Positions 53,763-62,500 of a stretch of DNA of 64,000 bases are shown in pieces. A program made the translations under genes and the position numbers. Position 1 is the first letter of the stretch; each line of letters starts with the position of its first letter. Source of the DNA: Radiobacillus deserti (GTDB lineage Bacteria > Bacillota > Bacilli > Bacillales > Amphibacillaceae); contig NZ_CP041666.1 in assembly GCF_007301515.1 (NCBI RefSeq), positions 930,001 to 994,000 of the forward strand. Reading direction: 5' to 3'. The notes below the pieces were generated by a model. That model was given only the letters and a program-made list of their open reading frames with translations, searched no databases and was not told the DNA's origin.

Positions 53763-54496
53763 TTTCGAACCGGTTCAGAAAGACTAACAATGATTCCCTA
53801 GCTAGCCAGGTTCATCTTGTCCAGCAAGGTGATGTAGAGCTTCAAAATCAGCTGATTGACGCCTATAAGCCGTTTATCGCAAAAACGGTATCGGAAGTGT
53901 GTAAACGATATATTGATCCGACATTGGACGATGAGTTTAGCATAGGCTTATCAGCTTTTAATGAAGCAATGCTCGCCTATTCCTCGGAACGGGGAAGTGC
54001 TTTTCTCTCGTTTGCTAGACTCGTTATAAAAAGAAAAGTAATCGACTATATTAGACAGGAACAAACGAGATTAGTAGCGGCCTCTTTGGATGAAACATAC
54101 GACGAAGACCAAATGGACAATCCATTGGAGATTAGTGCTGCAAAAGCCTTTCATCAGGAAGAAGTGGACCAATGGTATAGAAGAGAGGAATTGTCTGAGC
54201 TAGAGATGAAGTTGAAGGAATATAAGATTTCGTTTAAAGAACTAACAATGGTTTCACCTAAGCATCAAGATGCTCGTGAATCTGCGATAAAAGTTGCAAG
54301 ACTTTTATACGAAGATCAAGAGTTGAGAGAATATGTGTATAAGAAAAAGAAAATCCCTATAAAGTCCCTTGTAAATCGAGTAAAAGTAAGTAAAAAAACA
54401 TTAGAACGAAACAGGAAATATATATTGGCAATCTTTGTTATTTTAAGCGAGGATTTTTTATATCTCCGCGACTATTTAAAGGGGGTGGGGCAGTGA
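53759..54496 (+). CDS. sigI: RNA polymerase sigma factor SigI
   Basis: A 245-residue sigma-70-type factor of the SigI group, which controls heat and cell-wall stress genes in B. subtilis and polysaccharide-responsive genes in clostridia. Region 2 is seen in DDEFSIGLSAFNEAMLAYSSERGSAFLSFARLVIKRKVIDYIRQE; the C-terminal part (KVSKKTLERNRKYILAIFVIL) is the usual SigI end. TTG start after TGGAGGGGATGACAG. The last 4 bases overlap the anti-sigma gene rsgI. Confidence 0.92.
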   Translation: MISNRFRKTNNDSLASQVHLVQQGDVELQNQLIDAYKPFIAKTVSEVCKRYIDPTLDDEFSIGLSAFNEAMLAYSSERGSAFLSFARLVIKRKVIDYIRQEQTRLVAASLDETYDEDQMDNPLEISAAKAFHQEEVDQWYRREELSELEMKLKEYKISFKELTMVSPKHQDARESAIKVARLLYEDQELREYVYKKKKIPIKSLVNRVKVSKKTLERNRKYILAIFVILSEDFLYLRDYLKGVGQ

Positions 54497-55674
54497 ATAA
54501 AGGCGTTGTGGTTAAGCACCATTTTAGGTACACCATTGTCCTCCGACGAGATGGTTCGTTTGTAAAAGCAAAACCAATAAAAGAAAAAAGTGTTGGGGCC
54601 GAGGTTACTTATGAGGAAAAGGAAGCTCATAAACTGGGCTCCCTTTTCCTTGCTAAGCCGGCTGCAGGTATTCGTCTTCTCGCAATGGTCATGGTTCTCT
54701 TGCTAATTGCTTCACCTCTTTATTTATGGAATGCACAGGATAAAGCATATGCTTATGTAAGCATTGATATCAATCCTAGTGTTGAATTAGAAGTAAACAA
54801 AGATATGGAAGTCATTAGTATTCACGCGGTTAATGACGATGCCAAATCTTTAATTTCTATGCTTGGAGACTGGAAAGGGAAACCAATTGATCAAATTACT
54901 GGTCAAATTGTGCAAATCAGCAAGAAAGAGAATTGGTTATCCGAAGAGAAAACGGTTTTAATAGGTATTTCTTATGAAGAAAGTGGCGAAAAAGAAGCGC
55001 ATGTAACAAAGGTGCTTGATGAGTACTTTAAAAAAGACGCGCTATTAACGGTAGCGATTTTCGAAGTTCCACCATCTATTCGTGCTCAGGCACAGGAACA
55101 GAAAAAATCGATGAACGAAGTCATGGCTGCATCCTTGCCTAGTCTAACTAAATCAGAATTAGCCAACCAAATGGACGATAAAGAAAGAGAAATTATTCGA
55201 ACTTATTTTGATTATAAAAAGCAAACCGTAAAGAAAGAAAAGGCGATACCTACCGAGCAAGACACAACGAAGGAGGAGAAAAAAGAGACTTCTTCGAAAC
55301 AAAAGCAGGATATGGAGTCTATACCAACTAAGGAAGCACCAGAAAAAACGAAAACCACTATGAAAGAAGAAGCGACTAAGACAAAACAAAAGCAAAAGAT
55401 TACGAAATCAGAAAAAAAAGAAGAAAAGCCGAAAAAACAAAAAACGAATCCAAACAAACCAGCAGTTGAAGAAGAAGAAAATGTTCTAGGCCTGGACTTA
55501 GACGAAGCTGCGATTCGTGAGGCGTTGCTGGAGTGGAAGCAAAATCCTGAGGTAATACCACCAATTCTTAAGGAATTACCAGAACAAATTAAAGAAGAAT
55601 TAGAAATCCATCTAGAGATAAATTCAAATTCGATAAAATCGATAGAGGATATTTTTGATTTACTAGATAGATAA
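54493..55674 (+). CDS. rsgI: Anti-sigma-I factor RsgI
   Basis: 393 residues. The N-terminal cytoplasmic domain (about 1-55) binds SigI. One membrane helix (about 59-79) follows. The outside domain begins with AYVSIDINPSVELEVN, whose Asn94-Pro95 is the site where RsgI proteins cleave themselves. Beyond about 245 the protein is a long Lys/Glu/Thr-rich stretch and ends in a small acidic helix-rich tail. No carbohydrate-binding or glycosidase domain is present, unlike clostridial RsgI. GTG start overlaps sigI by 4 bases. Confidence 0.92.
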   Translation: MNKGVVVKHHFRYTIVLRRDGSFVKAKPIKEKSVGAEVTYEEKEAHKLGSLFLAKPAAGIRLLAMVMVLLLIASPLYLWNAQDKAYAYVSIDINPSVELEVNKDMEVISIHAVNDDAKSLISMLGDWKGKPIDQITGQIVQISKKENWLSEEKTVLIGISYEESGEKEAHVTKVLDEYFKKDALLTVAIFEVPPSIRAQAQEQKKSMNEVMAASLPSLTKSELANQMDDKEREIIRTYFDYKKQTVKKEKAIPTEQDTTKEEKKETSSKQKQDMESIPTKEAPEKTKTTMKEEATKTKQKQKITKSEKKEEKPKKQKTNPNKPAVEEEENVLGLDLDEAAIREALLEWKQNPEVIPPILKELPEQIKEELEIHLEINSNSIKSIEDIFDLLDR

Positions 55675-55704
55675 AACTCCTGTCCGTAAGGACGGGAGTT
55701 TTTT
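55675..55704 (+). terminator. Terminator of sigI-rsgI
   Basis: AACTCCTGTCC-GTAA-GGACGGGAGTT then T-run. Confidence 0.9.
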
Positions 55705-55844
55705 GCGTTACTATGAATGGTAAAAGCGACCTTCCAAGCATATTAGTTAGTATTTAGAAAGAGCTATTTGATGTACATTCAATTAAATAGCTGTTGACTT
55801 CTTTTTCTATTGCAAGAAAACGTCAATTCGTACTATGATACTTT

Positions 55845-55858
55845 TGAAAACGCTTTAA
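55845..55858. promoter_or_regulatory. CRE site upstream of the two-component system
   Basis: TGAAAACGCTTTAA matches the CcpA consensus WGWAARCGYTWWMA at all 14 positions, 74 bases before the response regulator start. Confidence 0.75.
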
Positions 55859-55931
55859 TAACGTCGGGTGTTTTGTTCCGGTATTTAATAATGCTGATAG
55901 ATAATCAAAATGGATTCTAGGGGGGAGTTAA

Positions 55932-57461
55932 ATGGTCCAATTATGTAAAGTGCTTATCGTGGATGATGAAATGCTGATACGTCAAGGAATTATCAATTAT
56001 ATGAATTGGGAGTCAGAAGGCTTTCAAATTGTTGATCAATCATCGAATGGGGAAGAGGCTTTGAGTCTTATAGAAAAGCATAAGCCACATGTTGTGATAA
56101 CAGATATTGTAATGCCTGTCATGGATGGAACGGAATTGGTGAAGGTTATCAAAAGGGACTACCCAGATATAGAAGTGGTGGTGCTAAGCAGCTTTGAAAA
56201 TTTTGACTATGTTCATTCTACCTTTAAGGAAGGCATAGTGGATTACATTTTAAAACCAAAGCTGACTAGCGAGGAATTATTAGAGTCTTTGTACAAAGCG
56301 GTGAAACGAATTCCTAATTTTGAATTTTGCAAGAATACACAAAAAATAAAACCTTCTACTTCTAAACAATTACAACAAGTTATTCATGGCTCTCAAGAAG
56401 TGGATAAACTACCTTTACTGGACTTTTCGTATCCTTATTTCTGTTTGATATTCTTTTTCAGTGCTTCTAATCGCTATCCTACTAGAAATTACCTCTCAAC
56501 TACTTTATCTCGTTATGTTACCTCCTACCAATTAGAAGAGTTAGTTCGAGATGAATCCGAACTCACGTATCTAGTAAATATGAATAGGCAATCCTTTGAG
56601 CCTCTAAACACGAATGTTCAAGCATTAATGGGAAGAATAAGAGCAGATTTTCCAGATTTACAGTTGTTTGTCAACCATTTCTTTTCTAATGTCCGATCAT
56701 TAAAAGAAGAGTATGAACGTTCAAAAGCTAGAATGAAGCAACTAGCTTTTTATCTTCCTACTAAGTCCATCTTTCTTCCGGATCTTTTACTAGAGGAGTC
56801 GGAATCCCAGGTAGAATTAGACCGAACAAGCGTAATGAAGCTTTACAAGCAACACCAGGTCGAGGAGGCAATTTTTCAATTGTTGGATTACATCGATAGT
56901 TTGTCCAAACAGTATGATCTGCCAGTTGAGGAGTTTAAATCCTTAATAGGAAACCAAATGTTCGATATCATCGTTGCACTTGGAAGCCTAAACTATAATA
57001 CAGATTCTTTAGAGAGAGATAAATATAGTCTTTTTACCACTTTAAATGAAGCCAAAACAGTTAAAGAGGCTTTACTGCCTTTTTATCAATTTTTAGACTA
57101 TACACGAGACATTGCGGCACCGAAGAAAGTCAAACGACAAGATGGGAATATGAAGAAGTTGTTAGAATATGTGAATCAACATTATGCCGAGCCTTTGGGA
57201 TTGACAGAGTTAGCTGAGCATTTTCATTTTAACCCTTCCTATTTATCTAATTACTTTAGCACTCACCACGGAGAGGGCTTTAGTGAATATGTGAACAAGG
57301 TTCGAATTACGAAAGCCTGCGAGCTTTTAAAAAAATCGAAACAATCTATTTCCAATATAAGTGAGGAGGTAGGATATTCTGATCCAAGTTACTTCAGTAA
57401 AGTGTTCAAAAAAATGGTTGGTGTGTCACCGAGTCAGTTTCGACGGGATGAAGTCTCATGA
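55932..57461 (+). CDS. YesN-type response regulator with AraC DNA-binding domain
   Basis: 509 residues. The receiver domain (1-125) has the phosphorylation site Asp58 in VITDIVMPVMDG and the acidic pocket VDDE at 10-13. The middle part is a variable linker (about 130-405). The C-terminus carries an AraC/HTH_18 domain (LLEYVNQHYAEPLGLTELAE ... VGYSDPSYFSKVFKKMVGVSPSQFR). It probably activates the adjoining sugar transporter genes. ATG with GGGGGGAG upstream. The stop overlaps the kinase start by 4 bases. Confidence 0.92.
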   Translation: MVQLCKVLIVDDEMLIRQGIINYMNWESEGFQIVDQSSNGEEALSLIEKHKPHVVITDIVMPVMDGTELVKVIKRDYPDIEVVVLSSFENFDYVHSTFKEGIVDYILKPKLTSEELLESLYKAVKRIPNFEFCKNTQKIKPSTSKQLQQVIHGSQEVDKLPLLDFSYPYFCLIFFFSASNRYPTRNYLSTTLSRYVTSYQLEELVRDESELTYLVNMNRQSFEPLNTNVQALMGRIRADFPDLQLFVNHFFSNVRSLKEEYERSKARMKQLAFYLPTKSIFLPDLLLEESESQVELDRTSVMKLYKQHQVEEAIFQLLDYIDSLSKQYDLPVEEFKSLIGNQMFDIIVALGSLNYNTDSLERDKYSLFTTLNEAKTVKEALLPFYQFLDYTRDIAAPKKVKRQDGNMKKLLEYVNQHYAEPLGLTELAEHFHFNPSYLSNYFSTHHGEGFSEYVNKVRITKACELLKKSKQSISNISEEVGYSDPSYFSKVFKKMVGVSPSQFRRDEVS

Positions 57462-59266
57462 AACGATTATGTAGAAATATTTTACGTACTATTCGTCAAA
57501 ATAGTTTATTTTTCAAGATATTATTTGTTACATTGATTAGCATTATTACAGTTTCTGTCCTCATTACCTTTAGCATATTCCGAATGTCCACCGATTTATT
57601 TATGGAGACGTTTAGTATCACGAATAACAAAGTGTTAGACCAGATTAAAACTAGATTTGAAGACTTTAGCTACTCTATTGTCAATACTGCGATTGAAGTG
57701 CAAAACAATGGCACGATTAAAAGAGTTCTTTCTAGAGAAGGAATGAGCTCTATACAAACAGCAACGTCTTCGTATGATGTGGTTAACCAGCTGGAGCGCA
57801 TTTACTTAAATATCGAACCATATGATGCAAACCTAGTTCTATGGGGAGAGCATCAGCATTTGTTCAATATGAACTATAGCTCATGGCCAATCTCCTGGAA
57901 CCAATTGGATGAGCTCGATTTGACTCGAGACACGTTTCGTCACTCAAGCGAAATTCTATATCGATATCTTCCACCCAATGATTCACGAAAGGAATCACTC
58001 ATTGTAGCCTCGAAAGCGTTGAAACAAAGGTCTTCTAATCACATTTATGGCATCCTGTATATGTCGATTAAAGAAAAGGACTTAAAGGAATTCTACGTGA
58101 GCTATACAAGTGAGGAAAATCAGGTTTTCTTGTTAGATAGTGAGGGAACGATTGTTTCTAGCAGCCTGGACCAAATGATTGGTGAGAAATCAACAGAGCT
58201 TCAGAAAGCGTCAAAAGAATTTAGTGAGCGAGATTTGAACTACCAAGAAATTGAGCTTTTTGGAGAAAATAATATTTTACTTGCGGAATACCTCCCAACC
58301 TTCAATATGTACTTGGTGAATACGATTAGGAAAGAATCGGTCATGGATCACATAGTGAATATGAAAGAAATTATCTTCATTAGCCTAGCGATTGTAAGCC
58401 TAGCGGTTTTTCTTGTCTTTCTAATTTCTAGGAGGATGACGAAATCACTTAGTAAGCTTGTGGAGCAAATATCGGATATGGCGAAATATGACTTTAATAA
58501 GCGGATAGCAGAGGATGGGGGATATGAAGCGAAAAAGCTTGCCCATGCTTTCAACTATATGTTGAATGAGCTGCATGAGTATGTCGAGATTATTGTGGAG
58601 ACTGAAAAAAAACAAAGAAAGGCAGAACTTGAAGCCTTACAGCATCAGATTAATCCCCATTTTTTATACAATACACTTGCTTCCGTAAAGTTTATGGTAC
58701 AGCAGGGGCAAAAAGATAAGGCAACCGACACTATTCATTCTCTCATTTCTCTTTTACAACATGCACTTCGTGATGTAAATGAAACGATTACTGTGGAACA
58801 AGAGCTTATAAATCTGAAACACTACGTACAAATTAATCAAGCTAGGTATGGGGATCGAATCCATGTAAGCTATTTTGTTTCTCCTTCTAGCTATGTATGC
58901 CGAATCCCGAAGCTCATAATCCAGCCTTTTATAGAAAATGCTTTTTTCCATGCCTTTACTCATAAGAAGGAAGGATTTATACAAGTACTCATCTCCGAAA
59001 ACAAGGATTTTCTTTTATGTGAAGTTGTGGATAACGGGGATGGGATGGAATTAGAAAGCTTAGCAAGTGAATCAAATCGGTATAAGCGAAATAAGCAATT
59101 GTTTAGTGGGATTGGAGTATCCAATGTCCATAATCGTATTCAATTGTTATACGGAAGAAGCTACGGCGTGGAGATATCTAGCGAGGTAGGAGTGGGAACC
59201 AAGGTACAAATCTGGCTGCCTAGTCAAATAGACTCTAACCAATCTAAAGAAAATACTTATATATAA
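57458..59266 (+). CDS. YesM-type sensor histidine kinase
   Basis: 602 residues. One membrane helix near the N-terminus, an outside sensor domain (about 40-300), a second helix (about 305-325), a HAMP linker, then a His_kinase domain with His401 in HQINPHFLYNTLAS and an HATPase_c domain (LIIQPFIENAFFHAF, DNGDGMELESL, GIGVSNVHNRIQLLYG). It detects an extracellular sugar, probably with help from the solute-binding protein, and phosphorylates the YesN-type regulator. Confidence 0.92.
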   Translation: MKRLCRNILRTIRQNSLFFKILFVTLISIITVSVLITFSIFRMSTDLFMETFSITNNKVLDQIKTRFEDFSYSIVNTAIEVQNNGTIKRVLSREGMSSIQTATSSYDVVNQLERIYLNIEPYDANLVLWGEHQHLFNMNYSSWPISWNQLDELDLTRDTFRHSSEILYRYLPPNDSRKESLIVASKALKQRSSNHIYGILYMSIKEKDLKEFYVSYTSEENQVFLLDSEGTIVSSSLDQMIGEKSTELQKASKEFSERDLNYQEIELFGENNILLAEYLPTFNMYLVNTIRKESVMDHIVNMKEIIFISLAIVSLAVFLVFLISRRMTKSLSKLVEQISDMAKYDFNKRIAEDGGYEAKKLAHAFNYMLNELHEYVEIIVETEKKQRKAELEALQHQINPHFLYNTLASVKFMVQQGQKDKATDTIHSLISLLQHALRDVNETITVEQELINLKHYVQINQARYGDRIHVSYFVSPSSYVCRIPKLIIQPFIENAFFHAFTHKKEGFIQVLISENKDFLLCEVVDNGDGMELESLASESNRYKRNKQLFSGIGVSNVHNRIQLLYGRSYGVEISSEVGVGTKVQIWLPSQIDSNQSKENTYI

Positions 59267-59329
59267 AAAAAATCCAAGTCAAGATTGGTAATGTTCTTCC
59301 ACCTAAATATATTCCAACTCATGTTCTAA

Positions 59330-59358
59330 AGATCGTTCTAACGATCTAATTTTTTTGG
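59330..59358 (+). terminator. Terminator of the two-component operon
   Basis: AGATCG-TTCTAA-CGATCT followed by AATTTTTTT. Confidence 0.7.
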
Positions 59359-59379
59359 TGTTATGATAAACACATATTA

Positions 59380-59391
59380 GTAAGCGCTTAC
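59380..59391. promoter_or_regulatory. Palindromic operator (CRE-like) before the solute-binding protein gene
   Basis: GTAAGCGCTTAC; with flanks it matches the CcpA consensus TGTAAGCGCTTACA at 13 of 14 positions. It is 12 bases downstream of a TATGAT -10-like element, at the start of the transcript. Confidence 0.7.
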
Positions 59392-59412
59392 AAAAAATAA
59401 GGGGGTTAGTTC

Positions 59413-60705
59413 ATGAAGAAATGGTGGAGTTTGATAGCACTTATTTTTTGCTTAGTAGTTTTAGCTGCCTGTAATTCAGGAGAAGAAAAAGCAAGCTCAG
59501 GTGGTGAATCAGGTAGTAAGGATGATGCGATAACGGTTTGGGCATGGGATCCCAAATTTAATATTGCTGCTCTAGAGAAAGCGAAAGAATATTACGATGG
59601 CGAGAGTGAAATAAACGTTAAGGTGATAGAAAATGCTCAAGACGACATTATTCAAAAGCTGAATACTGGTCTTAGCTCTGGGACAATGAAGGGAATGCCA
59701 AATATTGTTCTTATAGAAGACTATCGCGCTCAAAGTTTTTTAAAGTCATATCCTGATGCTTTTTTTGAAATTTCGGATTACATCAATAAAGATGACTTCG
59801 CACCATATAAAATTGCAACAACAAGTATGGATGGAAAGCAGTATGGATTACCATTTGACTCAGGAGTAACTGGTCTCTACGTTCGAACAGATTACCTAGA
59901 GCAAGCTGGCTACACCGTAGAAGATTTAACCAATATTACTTGGGAAAAATATATCGAGATTGGAAAGGTCGTGAAGGAGAAAACAGGTAAGGATATGCTT
60001 ACCCTAGACCCGAGTAATCTTGGGGAGCTACGTATTATGATTCAAACCGCAGGGGTTTGGTATGTGAAAGAAGACGGAACAACTCCATATATAGAAGATA
60101 ATGAAGCTTTGAAACAAGCGTTTCAAATTTATAAAGGCTTAATGGACGCTAATATTGTCAAGATTAATTCAGATTGGAGTCAGTTTGTTGCTGCATTCAA
60201 TAGTGGTGATGTAGCTTCTATACCAACTGGAAATTGGATTACTCCAAGTGTAAAAGCAGAAGCCTCTCAGTCTGGGAAGTGGGCGATTGTTCCAACTCCA
60301 AAATTGTCGGTGGGTGGTTCGGTTAATGCATCCAACCTTGGAGGAAGCTCTTTCTATGTGCTGAACATAGATGGAAAAGAGAAAGCGGCGGAATTTTTAG
60401 CGAACACCTTCGGGTCCAATAAACAGTTTTATCAAGACCTTGTTACGGATATTGGAGCTATTGGAACGTACCTTCCTGCAGCGGGTGGAGACGCTTATAA
60501 TCAACCAGATGAGTTTTTTGGTCGTCAAAAGATTATCTCTGATTTCTCTACTTGGACCGATAGTATTAAAGGAGTCAACTATGGCATGCATACCTATGCT
60601 ATCGATGATATCTTATCGGTGGAAATGCAAAACTACTTGGATGGAAAAGATTTAGATACGGTGTTAAAAGATGCCCAAGCGCAAGCAGAGGCCCAAATTA
60701 AATAA
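59413..60705 (+). CDS. Sugar ABC transporter solute-binding lipoprotein
   Basis: 430 residues. The lipobox VLAAC gives a lipidated Cys20. The mature protein is a family-1 extracellular solute-binding protein (ITVWAWDPKFNIAALEKAKEYY, YGLPFDSGVTGLYVRTD, SIPTGNWITPSVK). It binds a sugar outside the cell. From the neighbouring GH36 gene the ligand is probably an alpha-galactoside such as raffinose, stachyose or melibiose. ATG after AAGGGGG. Confidence 0.92.
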   Translation: MKKWWSLIALIFCLVVLAACNSGEEKASSGGESGSKDDAITVWAWDPKFNIAALEKAKEYYDGESEINVKVIENAQDDIIQKLNTGLSSGTMKGMPNIVLIEDYRAQSFLKSYPDAFFEISDYINKDDFAPYKIATTSMDGKQYGLPFDSGVTGLYVRTDYLEQAGYTVEDLTNITWEKYIEIGKVVKEKTGKDMLTLDPSNLGELRIMIQTAGVWYVKEDGTTPYIEDNEALKQAFQIYKGLMDANIVKINSDWSQFVAAFNSGDVASIPTGNWITPSVKAEASQSGKWAIVPTPKLSVGGSVNASNLGGSSFYVLNIDGKEKAAEFLANTFGSNKQFYQDLVTDIGAIGTYLPAAGGDAYNQPDEFFGRQKIISDFSTWTDSIKGVNYGMHTYAIDDILSVEMQNYLDGKDLDTVLKDAQAQAEAQIK

Positions 60706-60720
60706 GCCAGAATTAACTTT

Positions 60721-60760
60721 TATTGGGGGTATTCCACGGAACTCGGTGGTACCCCCAATA
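60721..60760 (+). other. Intercistronic stem-loop between binding protein and permease genes
   Basis: Arms TATTGGGGGTATTCCAC and GTGGTACCCCCAATA form a long, GC-rich stem. No T-run follows (CTTTGG), so it is not a classical terminator. Such hairpins protect upstream mRNA and lower downstream expression, which suits the excess of binding protein over permease. Confidence 0.75.
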
Positions 60761-60782
60761 CTTTGGAGAAGGGGGATGCAAA

Positions 60783-61658
60783 TTGGGACATCTGTTAAAA
60801 AAGAATACCATTGGATGGTTCTTCATCTTAATCTCGGTTCTGGCAATCGGTTTGTTTTATTTTTATCCAATGATTCAGGCCCTTCTTTTATCCTTTCAAT
60901 CTGGAATGGGTGCGAATCTTCAATATGTTGGGTTGGATAATTACGTTCGACTATGGAATGATCCGTCCTTTATGGCGGCACTCGGAAATACATGCATTTA
61001 TTTGATTGTTCAAGTTCCGATTATGATTATGCTTGCTTTAGTTTTTTCCGTTTTACTGAACGACACAACCTTAAAATTTAAAGGGCTTTTTAGGACGGCA
61101 ATTTTCTTGCCATGTGTTACTTCATTAGTTGCTTACTCGGTTATCTTCAAGTACTTATTTGGTGTAGATGGACTTGTTAATTATTTTCTAGTGAAGCTTG
61201 GATGGATGACTGAAGCGATAAATTGGTTAGCGGATCCATTATGGGCAAAAGTCATTATCATTCTTGCCATTACGTGGAGGTGGACAGGATACAATATGAT
61301 TTTTTATTTATCTGCCTTACAAAATGTCGATCGAACTATTTATGAAGCGGCAAGGATTGACGGGGCATCTAACTTACAACAGTTCTTTCATATCACAGTA
61401 CCTATGCTTAAACCAATCATTCTATTTACATCGATTACGTCCACGATTGGAACGTTACAAATCTTTGATGAAGTGATGAATATAACGAATGGCGGTCCAG
61501 GAAATGCGACACTTTCCATATCACAATATATATATTTCTTATCATTTAAGTACACACCTGATTTTGGGTATGCCGCAACAGTGTCCTATGTAATAGTAGT
61601 GCTTATTGTGGTGTTATCGATTATTCAATTCAGAGTGGCGGGTGACAGAAATGATTAA
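60783..61658 (+). CDS. Sugar ABC transporter permease 1 (MalF-like)
   Basis: 291 residues and six membrane helices. The ATPase-contact EAA motif is EAARIDGASNLQQFFHITVPML. The start is taken as TTG 60783, because AGAAGGGGGA lies 9 bases upstream and the protein then starts GHLLKKNTIGWFF; the frame extends upstream through the stem-loop without a family match. Overlaps the next gene by 8 bases. Confidence 0.9.
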   Translation: MGHLLKKNTIGWFFILISVLAIGLFYFYPMIQALLLSFQSGMGANLQYVGLDNYVRLWNDPSFMAALGNTCIYLIVQVPIMIMLALVFSVLLNDTTLKFKGLFRTAIFLPCVTSLVAYSVIFKYLFGVDGLVNYFLVKLGWMTEAINWLADPLWAKVIIILAITWRWTGYNMIFYLSALQNVDRTIYEAARIDGASNLQQFFHITVPMLKPIILFTSITSTIGTLQIFDEVMNITNGGPGNATLSISQYIYFLSFKYTPDFGYAATVSYVIVVLIVVLSIIQFRVAGDRND

Positions 61659-62478
61659 AATAAAACGAATATTCACCTATGTATTTCTATCGATTGCATC
61701 CTTGATTTCCATTTTTCCATTTCTATGGATGCTAGTGAGCATGACGAATAGTTCAGTGGATGTAACAAAAGGACGTTTACTTCCCGGAACGCATTTTATA
61801 GAGAATCTAAAAGAATTGTTTGCAACGGTAGATTTAATACCTGCATTTGTTAATTCTACGATTATTGCTTTTGTCACTACCTTTCTAACCTTGTTAATTG
61901 CTTCCTTAGCTGGTTATGGCTTTGAAATGCACCGTAGTCGTGGTAAGGATTTCGTGTTTAATTTGTTACTATTATCCTTAATGATTCCATTTGCCGCAAT
62001 TATGATTCCGTTATATCGCTTCTTTGGAAACATTACCTCTGTTTTCCCTGCGATTGGAATTGATACGTTATCAGCTGCTATTCTTCCAACGGTTACCACG
62101 GCTTTTTTTATCTTTTTCTTCCGGCAAAACACAAAGATGTTTCCGAAGGAATTAATCGAAGCGGGTAGAATAGATGGTCTTAGTGAATTAGGGATTTTCT
62201 TTCGAATCTATGTTCCTACGATGAAAACCACCTATGCTGCGGCGGCGATTATTGCATTCATGAATAGTTGGAATAATTACTTGTGGCCGTTGGTTATCTT
62301 GCAGTCACCTGAGAAAAAAACAATTCCTCTGTTAATTTCAAATCTAGGTGCAGGATACGCCCCTGATTATGGGGTTATTATGACGGCGATAGTTATCGCA
62401 ACCTTGCCCACAGCCATTGTATTCTTCTTTATGCAAAAGCATTTTGTTGCGGGAATGATGGGATCTGTGAAAGGCTAA
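61651..62478 (+). CDS. Sugar ABC transporter permease 2 (MalG-like)
   Basis: 275 residues with six helices and the EAA motif EAGRIDGLSELGIFFRIYVPTM. The start at 61651 overlaps the previous gene and follows GGCGGGTGACAG. No ATPase gene is present in the operon as far as it is visible; such importers often share an MsmX-type ATPase encoded elsewhere. Confidence 0.92.
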   Translation: MIKIKRIFTYVFLSIASLISIFPFLWMLVSMTNSSVDVTKGRLLPGTHFIENLKELFATVDLIPAFVNSTIIAFVTTFLTLLIASLAGYGFEMHRSRGKDFVFNLLLLSLMIPFAAIMIPLYRFFGNITSVFPAIGIDTLSAAILPTVTTAFFIFFFRQNTKMFPKELIEAGRIDGLSELGIFFRIYVPTMKTTYAAAAIIAFMNSWNNYLWPLVILQSPEKKTIPLLISNLGAGYAPDYGVIMTAIVIATLPTAIVFFFMQKHFVAGMMGSVKG

Positions 62479-62500
62479 TAAACTTTTAGAGGAGAAGAGT

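Noticed and set aside
55159..55457. Long antisense frames opposite rsgI
   Set aside because: Phe/Ser/Leu-rich by-products of the Lys/Glu-rich rsgI codons; no start signals.
60671..60940. Frame across the binding protein/permease junction
   Set aside because: It overlaps two well supported genes in a third frame and has no family features.
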